Shown: in pieces, positions 16,281-24,799 of the stretch
Numbering within the stretch: position 1 is the stretch's first letter
Layout of the letters: every line of letters begins with the position of its first letter
Origin: Rathayibacter sp. Leaf185
GTDB taxonomy: Bacteria; Actinomycetota; Actinomycetes; Actinomycetales; Microbacteriaceae
Direction of reading: 5' to 3'
DNA: 64,000 nt
NCBI RefSeq assembly: GCF_001423885.1
Contig: NZ_LMPP01000002.1
Coordinates: 883,955-947,954, forward strand
Translations under genes and position numbers: made by a program
The notes under the pieces: generated by a model
Databases searched by the model: none
Seen by the model: only the letters and a program-made list of their open reading frames with translations
What the model was told of the DNA's origin: nothing

Positions 16281-17567
16281 ATGCCGGCCCTCCGCGACGC
16301 CCTCGACCGCCTCCGGACGGATGCGGGCCTCGCGCGCGGGATCGGACTCGATCTGCTCGCCTCCCGACGTGCCCGGCACGCGGTCGCGCGCCTCCTCGCC
16401 GCCCGCGGGCCCCTGCCGGCCGACCGCTTCGAGATCGGCGTGTACTTCGCCGACGCCGACATCAACCTCTACCAGGTGCGGCAGTGGTACCGCCCGCTCG
16501 AGGAGCTGGCGCGGACGCATCCGGTCGTCGTGCTCTCGAGGAACGCGAGCGCCGCCGAGGTGCTGCTGCGGGAGAGCCCGGTCCCGGTCGCGTACGTCCG
16601 CTCCGTCGCCGACCTCGAGAGCACGATCGCCTCGCAGCCGCTGCGCATCGTGCTGTACGTCAACCAGAACTCCCGCAACTTCCAGATGATGCGGTACGGA
16701 CGCCGGTGGCACGTCTTCGTCAACCACGGCGAGAGCGACAAGATGTACATGACGACGAATCAGTACAAGGCGTACGACTACAGCTTCATCGCCGGCGACG
16801 CCGCCCTGGCCCGACTGCACCGCGTGCTCTGGGACTTCGACTTCGACAAGCGCGCCCTCGCGATCGGGCGGCCCCAGGCCGACCACTTCGCCGGGCGCAC
16901 GCCGTTCGCTCCGGACGAGCGCCAGGTCGTGCTCTACGCGCCGACCTGGGAGGGCGACCGCCCGGCGGCAGGCTACGGCTCGATCCGGAGTCACGGTCTG
17001 GCGCTCGTCGAGGCACTGCTCGCCGACCGGCGGTACCGCCTGGTCTACCGTCCGCATCCCCGCAGCGGAGCCGTGGATCCTCAGTACGGCGCCGCGAACC
17101 GGCGGATCGTCGCGCTCCTCGCCGCTGCGAACGCCTCCGACCCGACGGCGCACCACGTGCACGACACCGGGGCGGAGCTCGGCTGGCAGCTGGCGGCGGC
17201 CGACATCGCGATCCTCGACGTCTCGGCGATGGTCTACGACCGTCTCGCCACGGGTCGGCCCCTGATGGTCACTCGGCCGACGAGCCCGGACGCCGAGGTC
17301 GACGAGACCGGCTACCTGGGTGATGCGGAGTGGCTGCGCGCCGAGGACGCCTCCGCCATCGCCGACCGGATCGGCGCCGTCGAGCACGACGAGGCCTCGG
17401 TCGAGCGGCTGGAGCGCTGGGTCGCGCACTACTTCGGCGACACGACGCCGGGTGCAGCCACGGCGCGGTTCCACTCGGCGATCGAGACGCTGCTCGCCGA
17501 GTGGGAGCGTCACGCCGCTCTGCACCGCGATGACCCCGCCGTCGACGACAGCGATCCGGAAGGCTGA
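16281..17567 (+). CDS. CDP-glycerol glycerophosphotransferase family protein
   Basis: A 428-residue protein of the TagB/TagF family, which polymerises or primes polyol-phosphate (teichoic-acid-like) chains. Signatures: HVFVNHGESDKMYMT (the substrate-binding HGxxxK-like segment), KRALAIGRPQAD, VLYAPTWEGD, LVYRPHPRSG and AADIAILDVSAMVYD, which corresponds to the SDYSS-like donor-binding loop. TagF-like enzymes are peripheral membrane proteins at the cytoplasmic face. Start ATG 16281 lies only 6 nt after TAGCCT (16269-16274), so transcription probably begins at the start codon and the mRNA is leaderless. Its partners are likely the exporter and cytidylyltransferase at 23-25.5 kb. The polymer unit (glycerol-P or another polyol-P) is not known. 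Confidence 0.87.
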   Translation: MPALRDALDRLRTDAGLARGIGLDLLASRRARHAVARLLAARGPLPADRFEIGVYFADADINLYQVRQWYRPLEELARTHPVVVLSRNASAAEVLLRESPVPVAYVRSVADLESTIASQPLRIVLYVNQNSRNFQMMRYGRRWHVFVNHGESDKMYMTTNQYKAYDYSFIAGDAALARLHRVLWDFDFDKRALAIGRPQADHFAGRTPFAPDERQVVLYAPTWEGDRPAAGYGSIRSHGLALVEALLADRRYRLVYRPHPRSGAVDPQYGAANRRIVALLAAANASDPTAHHVHDTGAELGWQLAAADIAILDVSAMVYDRLATGRPLMVTRPTSPDAEVDETGYLGDAEWLRAEDASAIADRIGAVEHDEASVERLERWVAHYFGDTTPGAATARFHSAIETLLAEWERHAALHRDDPAVDDSDPEG

Positions 17568-17634
17568 GCCTGGCCGCCGTCAAGGCCTGAGCGGCGTCGC
17601 GGGGCGCCTGTGCGCCTCCCGCTACGCTCGACGC

Positions 17635-18786
17635 ATGATCACCCCTCGTGCCTTCGCCCGCTCCCGCCGGCGCAGGACGGCGGTCACCCCGCCCCCCGTC
17701 GAGCCCGACATCGTGGTGTCCACCGATCCGGAGAAGCCGGTCTTCACGATCCGCTCGTTCCGCATCGGCCTCTTCGGCGGTCTGGGCGTGCTCGTCGCAC
17801 TCGTGCTCGGCGGACTCGTCGTCGAGCTCGGCACGGTCCTGACCTACATCTTCGTCGCGATGTTCTTCGCGCTCGGGCTCGACCCCCTGGTGTCCTGGCT
17901 CGAGAGCAAGCGGATCCCCCGGCCGCTCGCGATCACGCTGGTGTTCGCCGCGGTCGTCCTGATCTTCGCGGGGCTCCTGCTCTACATCATCCCGATCCTC
18001 GTCGAGCAGCTGACGCTGTTCGTGACGAGCGCTCCGCGGATCGTGACCGACATCGCCTCGCAGCAGTGGGTCCTCGACCTCGAGCAGCAGCTGCGCGGTG
18101 TCGTGGACGTCGACGAGCTGATCCAGTCCGTGCAGAGCTTCATCGGCGACCCGAACAACCTTCTCTCGCTCGGCGGCGGACTGCTCGCGGTCGGCACCGG
18201 CATCGCGAGCGGCGTCACCGGCTCGATCATCGTGCTCATCCTGACGCTGTACTTCCTCGCGTCGCTGCGAGCGATGAAGTCGGTCGCCTACCGCTTCGCC
18301 CCGGCCTCGCACCGCGCCAAGGCGCACGAGGTGGGCGACGAGATCACCGGAGCCGTCGGGCGCTACGTCGTCGGCCAGGTGTCCCTCGCCGGAGTGAACG
18401 GCATCCTGACCTTCATCCTGCTGCTGAGCATCGGCGGTCCCGTCCCGGCGCTGCTGGCGTGCGTCGCGTTCCTCGGCTCGCTGATCCCGCTCGTCGGCAC
18501 CATCTCGGGCGCCGTCATCATCTCGCTCGCCTGCCTGCTGGCGTCCCCGCTCACCGCGTTGGTCGCCGCGATCTACTACCTGGTCTACATGCAGGTCGAG
18601 GCCTACCTCCTCAGCCCGCGGATCATGAACCGCGCGGTCTCGGTGCCCGGTGCGGTCGTCGTCATCGCGGCCGTCGCGGGCGGCACGATCGCCGGAGTGC
18701 TCGGCGCGCTCGTCGCGATCCCGGTCGCCGCGTCGGTCATCATCGTGGTGCAGAAGGTGGTCTTCCCGCGTCAGGACGCGAAGTAG
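17635..18786 (+). CDS. AI-2E family transporter (PerM/YdiK-like permease)
   Basis: A 383-residue polytopic membrane protein, about eight helices, with the family pattern: two N-terminal helices (FGGLGVLVALVLGGLVV, YIFVAMFFALGLDPLV), EXKRIPRPLAITLVF, a long extracytoplasmic/amphipathic stretch (residues ~125-190), and the C-terminal block GQVSLAGVNGILTFILLL...LIPLVGTISGAVIIS and YLLSPRIMNRAVSVPG. The family includes autoinducer-2 exporters and Na+/H+ antiporters, so the substrate is open. Start ATG 17635 is 6 nt after TACGCT (17623-17628), a leaderless configuration. Not obviously linked to the glycan genes. Confidence 0.9.
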   Translation: MITPRAFARSRRRRTAVTPPPVEPDIVVSTDPEKPVFTIRSFRIGLFGGLGVLVALVLGGLVVELGTVLTYIFVAMFFALGLDPLVSWLESKRIPRPLAITLVFAAVVLIFAGLLLYIIPILVEQLTLFVTSAPRIVTDIASQQWVLDLEQQLRGVVDVDELIQSVQSFIGDPNNLLSLGGGLLAVGTGIASGVTGSIIVLILTLYFLASLRAMKSVAYRFAPASHRAKAHEVGDEITGAVGRYVVGQVSLAGVNGILTFILLLSIGGPVPALLACVAFLGSLIPLVGTISGAVIISLACLLASPLTALVAAIYYLVYMQVEAYLLSPRIMNRAVSVPGAVVVIAAVAGGTIAGVLGALVAIPVAASVIIVVQKVVFPRQDAK

Positions 18787-18790
18787 GCGC

Positions 18791-19459
18791 TCACCGGAAG
18801 GCGGGTGCCGCCGACTCGACCGCGTCGATGAACGCGGTGACCGACGGCGGCACCTCCGAGGCGGATCCCGGCGCCGCGATCGGAGCGAGCGTCCGGGTCA
18901 CCACGGGGACGACTCCGGCCCAGACCCCGTCGGTCTGAGCATCGTCGTCCGACGGTCCCGCCGCGCGGATCTTGACGCTCGCCTCGTCGAGCGGCAGTCG
19001 CAGCACCAGGGTCGCCGCGATCTCCCGCGCCGTGCTCGGGCGCACCTCGCGGTCGCGCCCCGGAAGCATCCGCGCGGTGAGCAGCTCGAGGGCGCGCGCC
19101 TTCTCGGTGCCTTCGAGGGTCTCGGCGGTGCCGAGGATCATCGCGGAGCGGTAGTTCATCGAGCTGTCGAAGGTGGACCGGGCGACGACGAGACCGTCGA
19201 GCAGGGTGACCGAGACGGTGAGGGGCGAGCCCTGCGCCGCCGCCCGGAGGAGTCCGCCACCGCTCGAGCCGTGCAGGAGGAGGCCGTCTCCGTCGCGGGC
19301 GAACAGGATCGGCAGCACGATCGCGACTCCCTCGCGCACGACGGCGACGTGCGCGATCAGCGCCTCGTCGAGGATCGCGTCGAGGGCGCCCCGGTCGGTG
19401 ACCTGCCGGTCGCGGAGGCGGGTGACGCGGGTGCGGGCGGAGGCGGGGAGAGTGGTCAT
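18791..19459 (-). CDS. pyridoxamine 5'-phosphate oxidase-family flavin-binding protein
   Basis: A 222-residue split-barrel protein of the PNPOx-like superfamily. VTRLRDRQVTDRGALDAILDEALIAHVAVV, VLPILFARDGDGLLLHGSSGGGLL and DSSMNYRSAMILGTAETLEG match the nitroimidazole-resistance/PNPOx-like branch, in which members bind FMN or F420 and many are of unknown activity. It is shorter on motifs than true PdxH, so genuine B6 oxidase activity is doubtful. It is divergent from a MocR regulator, with repeated operator-like sequences in between, suggesting vitamin-B6-linked control. Confidence 0.85.
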   Translation of the reverse strand: MTTLPASARTRVTRLRDRQVTDRGALDAILDEALIAHVAVVREGVAIVLPILFARDGDGLLLHGSSGGGLLRAAAQGSPLTVSVTLLDGLVVARSTFDSSMNYRSAMILGTAETLEGTEKARALELLTARMLPGRDREVRPSTAREIAATLVLRLPLDEASVKIRAAGPSDDDAQTDGVWAGVVPVVTRTLAPIAAPGSASEVPPSVTAFIDAVESAAPAFR

Positions 19460-19503
19460 GGCGTCATCCTGACCGGTGCTCTGGATCTGTCAGAATGCCA
19501 CCG

Positions 19504-19539
19504 GAGTGCTATTCGAGTGGTCCAGTGCGGAGTGGTCCA
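19504..19539. promoter_or_regulatory. predicted MocR/PdxR operator: phased direct repeats
   Basis: GAGTGGTCCA occurs perfectly at 19515-19524 and 19530-19539 (15-bp period), with a weaker copy GAGTGCTATT at 19504-19513. The core AGTGGTC resembles the AGTGGWC-type direct repeats known as PdxR sites in Corynebacterium. The last copy runs into the ATG of the MocR gene, so binding should repress or modulate that gene directly. Another related sequence, GAGTGGTCAT (19450-19459), overlaps the start codon of the PNPOx-family gene. Confidence 0.65.
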
Positions 19540-20990
19540 TGGCGTCGGGTGATCTGGAGAGTCCGCTGCTGCTCGAGCCCGCCGCCCGCGGCAGGGTGCG
19601 GGCGACGCTCGCGGAGGCGCTGCGGTCGGCGGTCCTCGACGGCCGCTACCGAGCCGGCGAGCCGATACCGTCGAGCCGCGTGCTCGCCGAGCAGCTCGGA
19701 GTCTCGCGCGGCACTGTCGTCGCCGCGGTCGATCAGCTCGTGGGAGAGGGGTATCTCGTCGCCCGGCCGCGCGCCGCGGTCTCCGTCGCCACCGACGGTG
19801 TGGTCGTCCCGCACACCGCGCAGCCGCCGGTTCCTGAGGCGCATCCCGGCTCGAGCACCGAGCCCCGGCTCGATCTGCGGCCGGGGCGCCCCGACACCCG
19901 CGGTCTCGACACACCGGAGTGGCGCGCCGCGTGGCGACCAGCCCTCGCCGCGCCACCCTCCGCGCTGCCCGTCGCCACGGGTGATCCGGGCCTCCGCGAG
20001 CAGATCGCCGACCAGCTGCGCCGCTCACGAGGCCTCGACGCGCACCCGGGCGACGTCGTGGTGACGAGTGGCACGGCCGACGCCGTGGCCCTGCTCACCC
20101 GGGCGGCGGCCGGCGCGCTCGGGCGACCGGTCCGGGTCGCCGTGGAGGACCCGGGCTACCCCGCCGTCCGGCGGCGCTTGCGCGCCGAGGGACACGAGGT
20201 CGTCGGCGTCCCGGTTCGCGGCGATGGCATCGATCTGGCGGCACTCGACGCGGTCGCTGCCGACGTCGTCGTGGTCACTCCGTCGCACCAGTACCCGACG
20301 GGCGGTCGCCTGGGCCTCGCCGACCGCCTCGAGCTGGTGCGCCGCTCCGCGGCCGGGCGGATGCTCGTCATCGAGGACGACTACGACAGCGAGTTCCGCT
20401 ACGTCGGGGCGCCCCTGCCCGCCCTCGCCTCACTCGACACCGCCGGGGGAGTGGCGCACGTCGGCTCGTTCTCGAAGACCGTCTCGCCGTGGCTGCGGGT
20501 CGCCTACCTGGCACTTCCCGCCTCCTCGTGGCTGCGGCCGGCGCTCGCCGAGCTCGACGCGGAGCGGGACGCCTCCGTCTCGGGGCCGACACAGGAGGCG
20601 CTCGCCGCGTTCATGGCCGACGGAGCGTTCCGCCGCCACCTCACCCGCTCCCGGCGCCGCTACGCGCACCGCCGCGAGCTCGTCCGACGCTTCGCCGAGG
20701 GCATCGACTGGGGCTCGGTGAGCGGACTCGACGGCGGGCTGCACGTCGTGCTCACGGTGCCGCTGCCCGCGCGGGAGGTCGCAGCGGCCCTCCTCGCGGA
20801 GGGGCTGCAGGTCGCCACGCTGCACGAGTACGCCCTCTCGGGGCGAGCCGACGAGGATGCGCTCGTGCTCGGCTACGGCGGTGCGAGCGATCTCGAGCTG
20901 GCGGAGGCGCTCGGCATCATCGACCGCACGGTCCGCCGGCTCGTCGCCGCAGTGCCGTCCTCGGGCGTCCGTGGTATCCCTGGAGGATGA
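19539..20990 (+). CDS. MocR/PdxR-like GntR-family regulator with aminotransferase domain
   Basis: A 483-residue two-domain regulator. Residues ~15-85 are a GntR winged helix (LAEALRSAVLDGRYRAGEPIPSSRVLAEQLGVSRGTVVAAVDQLVGEGYL). The rest is a fold-type I aminotransferase-like domain with TSGTADAVAL, PSHQYPTGGRL, EDDYDSEFRY and the PLP-lysine motif GSFSKTVSPWLRVAY, so PLP can be bound as an internal aldimine. I choose ATG 19539, just after the operator repeats; longer in-frame extensions to 19476 are less likely. MocR proteins of this build (PdxR) control pyridoxal-phosphate synthesis or salvage. It diverges from a PNPOx-family gene and overlaps the downstream repair gene by 4 nt. Autoregulation through the direct repeats is likely. 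Confidence 0.92.
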   Translation: MASGDLESPLLLEPAARGRVRATLAEALRSAVLDGRYRAGEPIPSSRVLAEQLGVSRGTVVAAVDQLVGEGYLVARPRAAVSVATDGVVVPHTAQPPVPEAHPGSSTEPRLDLRPGRPDTRGLDTPEWRAAWRPALAAPPSALPVATGDPGLREQIADQLRRSRGLDAHPGDVVVTSGTADAVALLTRAAAGALGRPVRVAVEDPGYPAVRRRLRAEGHEVVGVPVRGDGIDLAALDAVAADVVVVTPSHQYPTGGRLGLADRLELVRRSAAGRMLVIEDDYDSEFRYVGAPLPALASLDTAGGVAHVGSFSKTVSPWLRVAYLALPASSWLRPALAELDAERDASVSGPTQEALAAFMADGAFRRHLTRSRRRYAHRRELVRRFAEGIDWGSVSGLDGGLHVVLTVPLPAREVAAALLAEGLQVATLHEYALSGRADEDALVLGYGGASDLELAEALGIIDRTVRRLVAAVPSSGVRGIPGG

Positions 20991-21586
20991 CCGCCGCACC
21001 CGCTCTGCACATCACCGACGACGCCGACGCCGACGCGCTGCTCAGCCGCGACCCGCTCGCCTTGCTGATCGGCATGCTCCTCGACCAGCAGGTCGCGATG
21101 GAGACGGCGTTCTCGGGCCCCCTCAAGATCGAGCAGCGCCTCTCCGCCGCGGGAGCCTCCTTCGACGCGCCGTCGATCGCCGCGTTCGACGAGGACGCCT
21201 TCTCGGAGCTGTGCCGCACGCCGCCGGCGGTCCACCGCTATCCGGCGAACATGGCCGGCCGCGTGCAGGTGCTCTGCCGCGCGCTGGTCGACGAGTGGGA
21301 CGGCGACGCGTCGACCATCTGGACCCGCGACGACCCCGACGGCCGCACCGTGCTCGCCCGCCTCAAGGCGCTCCCCGGCTTCGGCGACCAGAAGGCGCGG
21401 ATCTTCGTCGCCCTGCTCGGCAAGCAGCGCGGCTTCGACGGCGAAGGCTGGCGCGCGGCCGCCGGCGCCTACGGCGAGGAGGGCTCCTTCCGCTCGGTCG
21501 CCGACATCGTCTCCCCGGAGTCGCTCACGAAGGTCCGCGAGACGAAGCAGGCCGCCAAGGCCGCCGCCCGCGCCGCGAAGAAGTAG
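20987..21586 (+). CDS. HhH-GPD-type base-excision DNA repair family protein (TIGR03252-like)
   Basis: A 199-residue protein. MLLDQQVAMETAFSGP corresponds to the first helices of the HhH-GPD glycosylase fold, and LKALPGFGDQKARIFVALLGKQ is the helix-hairpin-helix. The protein fits the short actinobacterial HhH-GPD family (TIGR03252). I do not see an iron-sulfur cysteine cluster. The C-terminus is a Lys/Ala-rich tail (KQAAKAAARAAKK) that could bind DNA. ATG 20987 overlaps the TGA of the MocR gene, with GGAGG immediately before it. Lesion specificity unknown. Confidence 0.85.
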   Translation: MTAAPALHITDDADADALLSRDPLALLIGMLLDQQVAMETAFSGPLKIEQRLSAAGASFDAPSIAAFDEDAFSELCRTPPAVHRYPANMAGRVQVLCRALVDEWDGDASTIWTRDDPDGRTVLARLKALPGFGDQKARIFVALLGKQRGFDGEGWRAAAGAYGEEGSFRSVADIVSPESLTKVRETKQAAKAAARAAKK

Positions 21587-21608
21587 CTGCGATTCCCGGC
21601 CGGCGGCC

Positions 21609-23108
21609 TCAGAGCCGGTCGTCCAGGGCCGCGATCAGCGCCGCGCGGTCCTCGCGGAGGATCGATGCGCCGGCGCCCGGGACGGTGCGCACCTCGACGC
21701 CGCGGTCGGTGAGCACCGATGCGAGCGAGGCGTGCCCCAGCGGGTCCTCGGGGAGCACCGCGAGGGTCGGCACGGTGAAGCCCTTCGGCGCGTCGGCCGC
21801 GTCCTTCGCGGTGAGTCCCGACGCGGACGCCGGATCCCACAGGCGGTGCGCCGAGACGTCGAGCTCGATCTGCTCGTCCGTCCAGAGGGGGTGGCGGCGG
21901 CGCACCTCGTCGGCGTCGCCCTTCTCGACCTGCACGAGCGAGCCGGCGCGGTGCAGCGCTCCGCCCAGCCCGCGGGAGTCCGAGAAGGCAGGGTCGAGCA
22001 GCACCAGTCGATCCGGCCGGTACCCGTCGGCGAGCTGCGCAGCGACGACGGCGCCGAGGCCGTGGCCGATGATCAGGTCGGGAGTCTGCAGAACCGACGC
22101 CCGGACGTCGGCCGCCCAGCGCTCGGGGGAGTAGGCCGGCGACTTCGGTGACCCGCCGTGGCCGGCGAGATCGGGCGCGATCACCCGGTAGCCGTGCTCC
22201 TGCAGCGTCGGCACGAGCCCGTACCAGACGCGCGAGTCCGAGGCGAGGCCGTGCAGCAGCAGCGCCACCCGCTCGCCCGATCCGCCGTAGTCGCGGACGT
22301 AGAGCTCGAGCGGCTCGACGGGGCCGGCCGCGAGGGCCCTGCGCTGGGCACGGGTCGGTTCGATCACCAGTGCGTTCGCGAAGACCTGCGGAGCGGGGCC
22401 GAACGCATCGCGGGCGGACTGCACGACGCGACGGCCGAGCATCGCGTTGCCGACGCCTCCGATGGCCGCGCCGATGCCGAAGGGCATGGCCCGGCCGACG
22501 AGCCCCGCGCCCTGCTGGGTGAGGAAGTGCCGGGTGAAGGAGCGCTTCGCCCGATCGGCGATCTCGCCCACCAGGAACGACGGCAGGCCCTTGGTCACGA
22601 CCGAGCCCCAGTACTGGTTGAGTCCCGCGCCGCCCCCGGTCGCCTGCCCGGCGACCTGACGGACGAGCTCGCTCCCCGAGGAGCCCATCATCAGGGTCAG
22701 CACGAGCGCCCGCGCCCGCTCGGGGTCGACCAGAGCGATGCCGTGCACCTCGGTCACCGACTGCGCGAAGAGCGCGCTCGCCTCGAGGAAGCCGGCCGCA
22801 CTCGCACCCGACAGGGCGACGGAGGTCGCGGTGCCGATCCCGGGGACGACCGCGGTGGCGCCGATGGCCGCGCCTCCAGCCGCGACGCTCGCGAGGTACT
22901 GCCGCTCGAGCGAGGTGATGAGCTGCTCCGGAGTCGCGTTCGGTCGGCGGCGGCGCAGCGCGCGGATGTTCGCGAGCACCGCGGGCCGCTGGACGGCCAG
23001 CAGGCGATCGAGCATCTTCGCGAGATGAGGGTTGCCGACCTCCGCGTCCGAACCCGACGTGTCGTCGATCCGCTTCTCGAGGTCGCGCGTGCGCTTGCGA
23101 TCGGCCAT
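21609..23108 (-). CDS. membrane-associated EcsC-like domain fused to a degenerate alpha/beta hydrolase
   Basis: A 499-residue fusion. ATG 23108 is chosen because CAGGAG lies 8 nt upstream; a GTG at 23117 overlaps that site. Residues ~1-60 are charged and helical; ~60-240 are Gly/Ala-rich and hydrophobic (AAGGAAIGATAVVPGIGTA, FLEASALFAQSVTEVHGI, GRAMPFGIGAAIGGVGNAMLG), resembling EcsC-like proteins. Residues ~275-499 are a clear alpha/beta-hydrolase fold (VALLLHGLASDSRVW oxyanion region, PDLAGHGGSP). The nucleophile elbow reads GHGLG, putting Gly350 where Ser is expected, and the C-terminal histidine position reads GAGAS, Ala481. DNA on the minus strand confirms both codons. It is therefore probably not a hydrolase but a binding or scaffold protein. 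No paralogue in the window; downstream of the glycan exporter on the same strand, 50 nt away. Confidence 0.8.
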   Translation of the reverse strand: MADRKRTRDLEKRIDDTSGSDAEVGNPHLAKMLDRLLAVQRPAVLANIRALRRRRPNATPEQLITSLERQYLASVAAGGAAIGATAVVPGIGTATSVALSGASAAGFLEASALFAQSVTEVHGIALVDPERARALVLTLMMGSSGSELVRQVAGQATGGGAGLNQYWGSVVTKGLPSFLVGEIADRAKRSFTRHFLTQQGAGLVGRAMPFGIGAAIGGVGNAMLGRRVVQSARDAFGPAPQVFANALVIEPTRAQRRALAAGPVEPLELYVRDYGGSGERVALLLHGLASDSRVWYGLVPTLQEHGYRVIAPDLAGHGGSPKSPAYSPERWAADVRASVLQTPDLIIGHGLGAVVAAQLADGYRPDRLVLLDPAFSDSRGLGGALHRAGSLVQVEKGDADEVRRRHPLWTDEQIELDVSAHRLWDPASASGLTAKDAADAPKGFTVPTLAVLPEDPLGHASLASVLTDRGVEVRTVPGAGASILREDRAALIAALDDRL

Positions 23109-23158
23109 GTCCTGCACTCCTGCGTCGTCTGCCGATCGCGGGTGGCCCGACGTGCTCG

Positions 23159-23929
23159 TCAGTCGGCGGCGGCCTGCGGTTTCGGGGCGTAGTCCTCAGC
23201 GTAACGGGCGAGAACCTGCTCGATCGGTGCGTCGAGCACGAGTCGGCCCTTGTCCAGGTAGAGCCCGCGCGTGCAGAACCGGCGGAGGTCCCGCTCGTTG
23301 TGCGAGACGAAGAAGAGCGTCCTCCCGGCGGCGAGGAGCTCCTCGATCCGGGCGTAGCACTTCTCGCGGAACGCCTTGTCGCCGACCGCGAGGACCTCGT
23401 CGACGAGGATGATCGGCTCCTCGAGTCGCGAGACCACCGAGAACGCGATCCGCACCTTCATCCCGCTCGAGAGGTGCTTGTAGGGGGTGTCGAGGAAGTC
23501 GCCGATCTCGGCGAAGTCGATGATCGAGTCGAAGCGCGCATCGACCTCGCGCCGGGACATGCCGTGCAGGCCCGCCGTCAGGTACACGTTCTCGCGCACG
23601 CTGAGATCGGCGACGAAGCCGCCCGTGATCTCGATCAGCGGAGCGACTCCGCCGCGGACCTCGACCACGCCCTCGTCGGGCAGCACCACGCCGGCCACGA
23701 GCTTCAGGAGCGTCGACTTGCCCTGGCCGTTCCGGCCGACGACGCCGATCGCCTCGCCGGCGCGCACCTCGACGTCGAGCCCGCGCAGGGCCCAGAACTG
23801 TCCCGGACGCGAGCGACGGGAGCGCCCGGCGAAGAGGTCCTTGAAGGAGCGGCGCCCACGGCGGTTCCGGCGGAAGCTGATCCCGAGACCGCGGCACGCG
23901 ATCACGACGGGCGACTCGGCCGCGGTCAT
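23159..23929 (-). CDS. polysaccharide/polyol-phosphate ABC exporter ATP-binding protein (TagH/Wzt-like)
   Basis: A 256-residue ABC ATPase: Walker A VVGRNGQGKSTLLK, signature LSSGMKVRIAFS, Walker B IILVDEVLAVGD and the H-loop FVSHNERDLRR. The DEVLAVGDKAF sequence and the LSSGM variant of the signature are diagnostic of the TagH/Wzt/KpsT class that exports teichoic acids and O-antigens. There is no C-terminal glycan-binding extension such as in long Wzt proteins; the 15-residue tail is short. ATG 23929 has AAGGAG 5 nt upstream and overlaps the permease stop by 1 nt (TGATG), so the two are made as a pair. Confidence 0.92.
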   Translation of the reverse strand: MTAAESPVVIACRGLGISFRRNRRGRRSFKDLFAGRSRRSRPGQFWALRGLDVEVRAGEAIGVVGRNGQGKSTLLKLVAGVVLPDEGVVEVRGGVAPLIEITGGFVADLSVRENVYLTAGLHGMSRREVDARFDSIIDFAEIGDFLDTPYKHLSSGMKVRIAFSVVSRLEEPIILVDEVLAVGDKAFREKCYARIEELLAAGRTLFFVSHNERDLRRFCTRGLYLDKGRLVLDAPIEQVLARYAEDYAPKPQAAAD

Positions 23930-24750
23930 CACAACTCCTTCAGGACCGCGCGCTCGGAGCGGCGGAAGACGATGAGGCCGACGACGAGCACGAGCACCGA
24001 GATCAGCGCCGACGTGAGGATCAGCGGCGCATCGAGCTCGCTCGCGAAGAACGTCGAGCGGTACAGCGCGAAGATCCCGCTCAGGGGATTCAGCGCGGCG
24101 TACGGCTGGATCTCGACGGGCAGGTTGGCGGTCGAGTAGATGATCGGCGAGGCGTAGAACAGGAAGCGCAGCACGAGCTTGATCACCCGCTCGAGGTCGC
24201 GGAAGAAGACCACCAGCGGCGCGACCAGGAGGGCGACTCCGAGCGTCAGGACCGCCTGCAGCACGATCGCCACGGGGAAGAGGAGGACCGCCGGGGTCAC
24301 CTCCGCCCCGGCGACGACGGCGAACAGCACGAGCACCGGGATGCTCGCCACGAACTCGATCCCCTTGGACAGCACGATCCGGCCGACCCAGATGGTCCGC
24401 GGGATCGACGTCGAGCGGACGAGCTTCGCCTCCTTGAGGAACGCGCGCGTCGCATCGGACGTCGCCTGGTTGAACCACATCCACGGGAGCAGTCCCGCGA
24501 GCAGGAAGACGATGTACGGATCCTCGCCGACCGAGCGGTCGAAGACGACCGAGAAGACGAAGTAGTAGATGCCCGACATCACCAGCGGGTCGAGCACCGA
24601 CCAGAAGTAGCCGAGCGCGCTCGTCGCGTAGCGGACCGTCAGGTCGCGCTTGGTCAGCAGCCAGAGCGAGTGGCGGTAGCGCCACGCACGCGAGCGGCGG
24701 TGGCGCACGTCGGTCTCGGTCGAGACGTCTGCTGCCGCTGGCGTGCTCAT
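23929..24750 (-). CDS. ABC exporter permease (TagG/Wzm-like)
   Basis: A 273-residue ABC-2 type permease with six hydrophobic helices and the interfacial N-terminal segment typical of TagG/Wzm (YRHSLWLLTKRDLTVRYATSALGYFWSVLDPLVM). VFLLAGLLPWMWFNQATSDATRAFLKEAKLVRSTSIPR is a strong signature of the family. It forms the transmembrane pore with the ATPase encoded immediately downstream and would flip or extrude an undecaprenyl-linked polymer. ATG 24750 has a GGAGG site upstream. The cytidylyltransferase gene lies just upstream on the same strand, 49 nt away. Confidence 0.92.
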   Translation of the reverse strand: MSTPAAADVSTETDVRHRRSRAWRYRHSLWLLTKRDLTVRYATSALGYFWSVLDPLVMSGIYYFVFSVVFDRSVGEDPYIVFLLAGLLPWMWFNQATSDATRAFLKEAKLVRSTSIPRTIWVGRIVLSKGIEFVASIPVLVLFAVVAGAEVTPAVLLFPVAIVLQAVLTLGVALLVAPLVVFFRDLERVIKLVLRFLFYASPIIYSTANLPVEIQPYAALNPLSGIFALYRSTFFASELDAPLILTSALISVLVLVVGLIVFRRSERAVLKEL

Positions 24751-24799
24751 CGCGCGTGACTCCTCCGTGCCGAGCGAGCCGGCGGAGGAGCCGCGAGCG

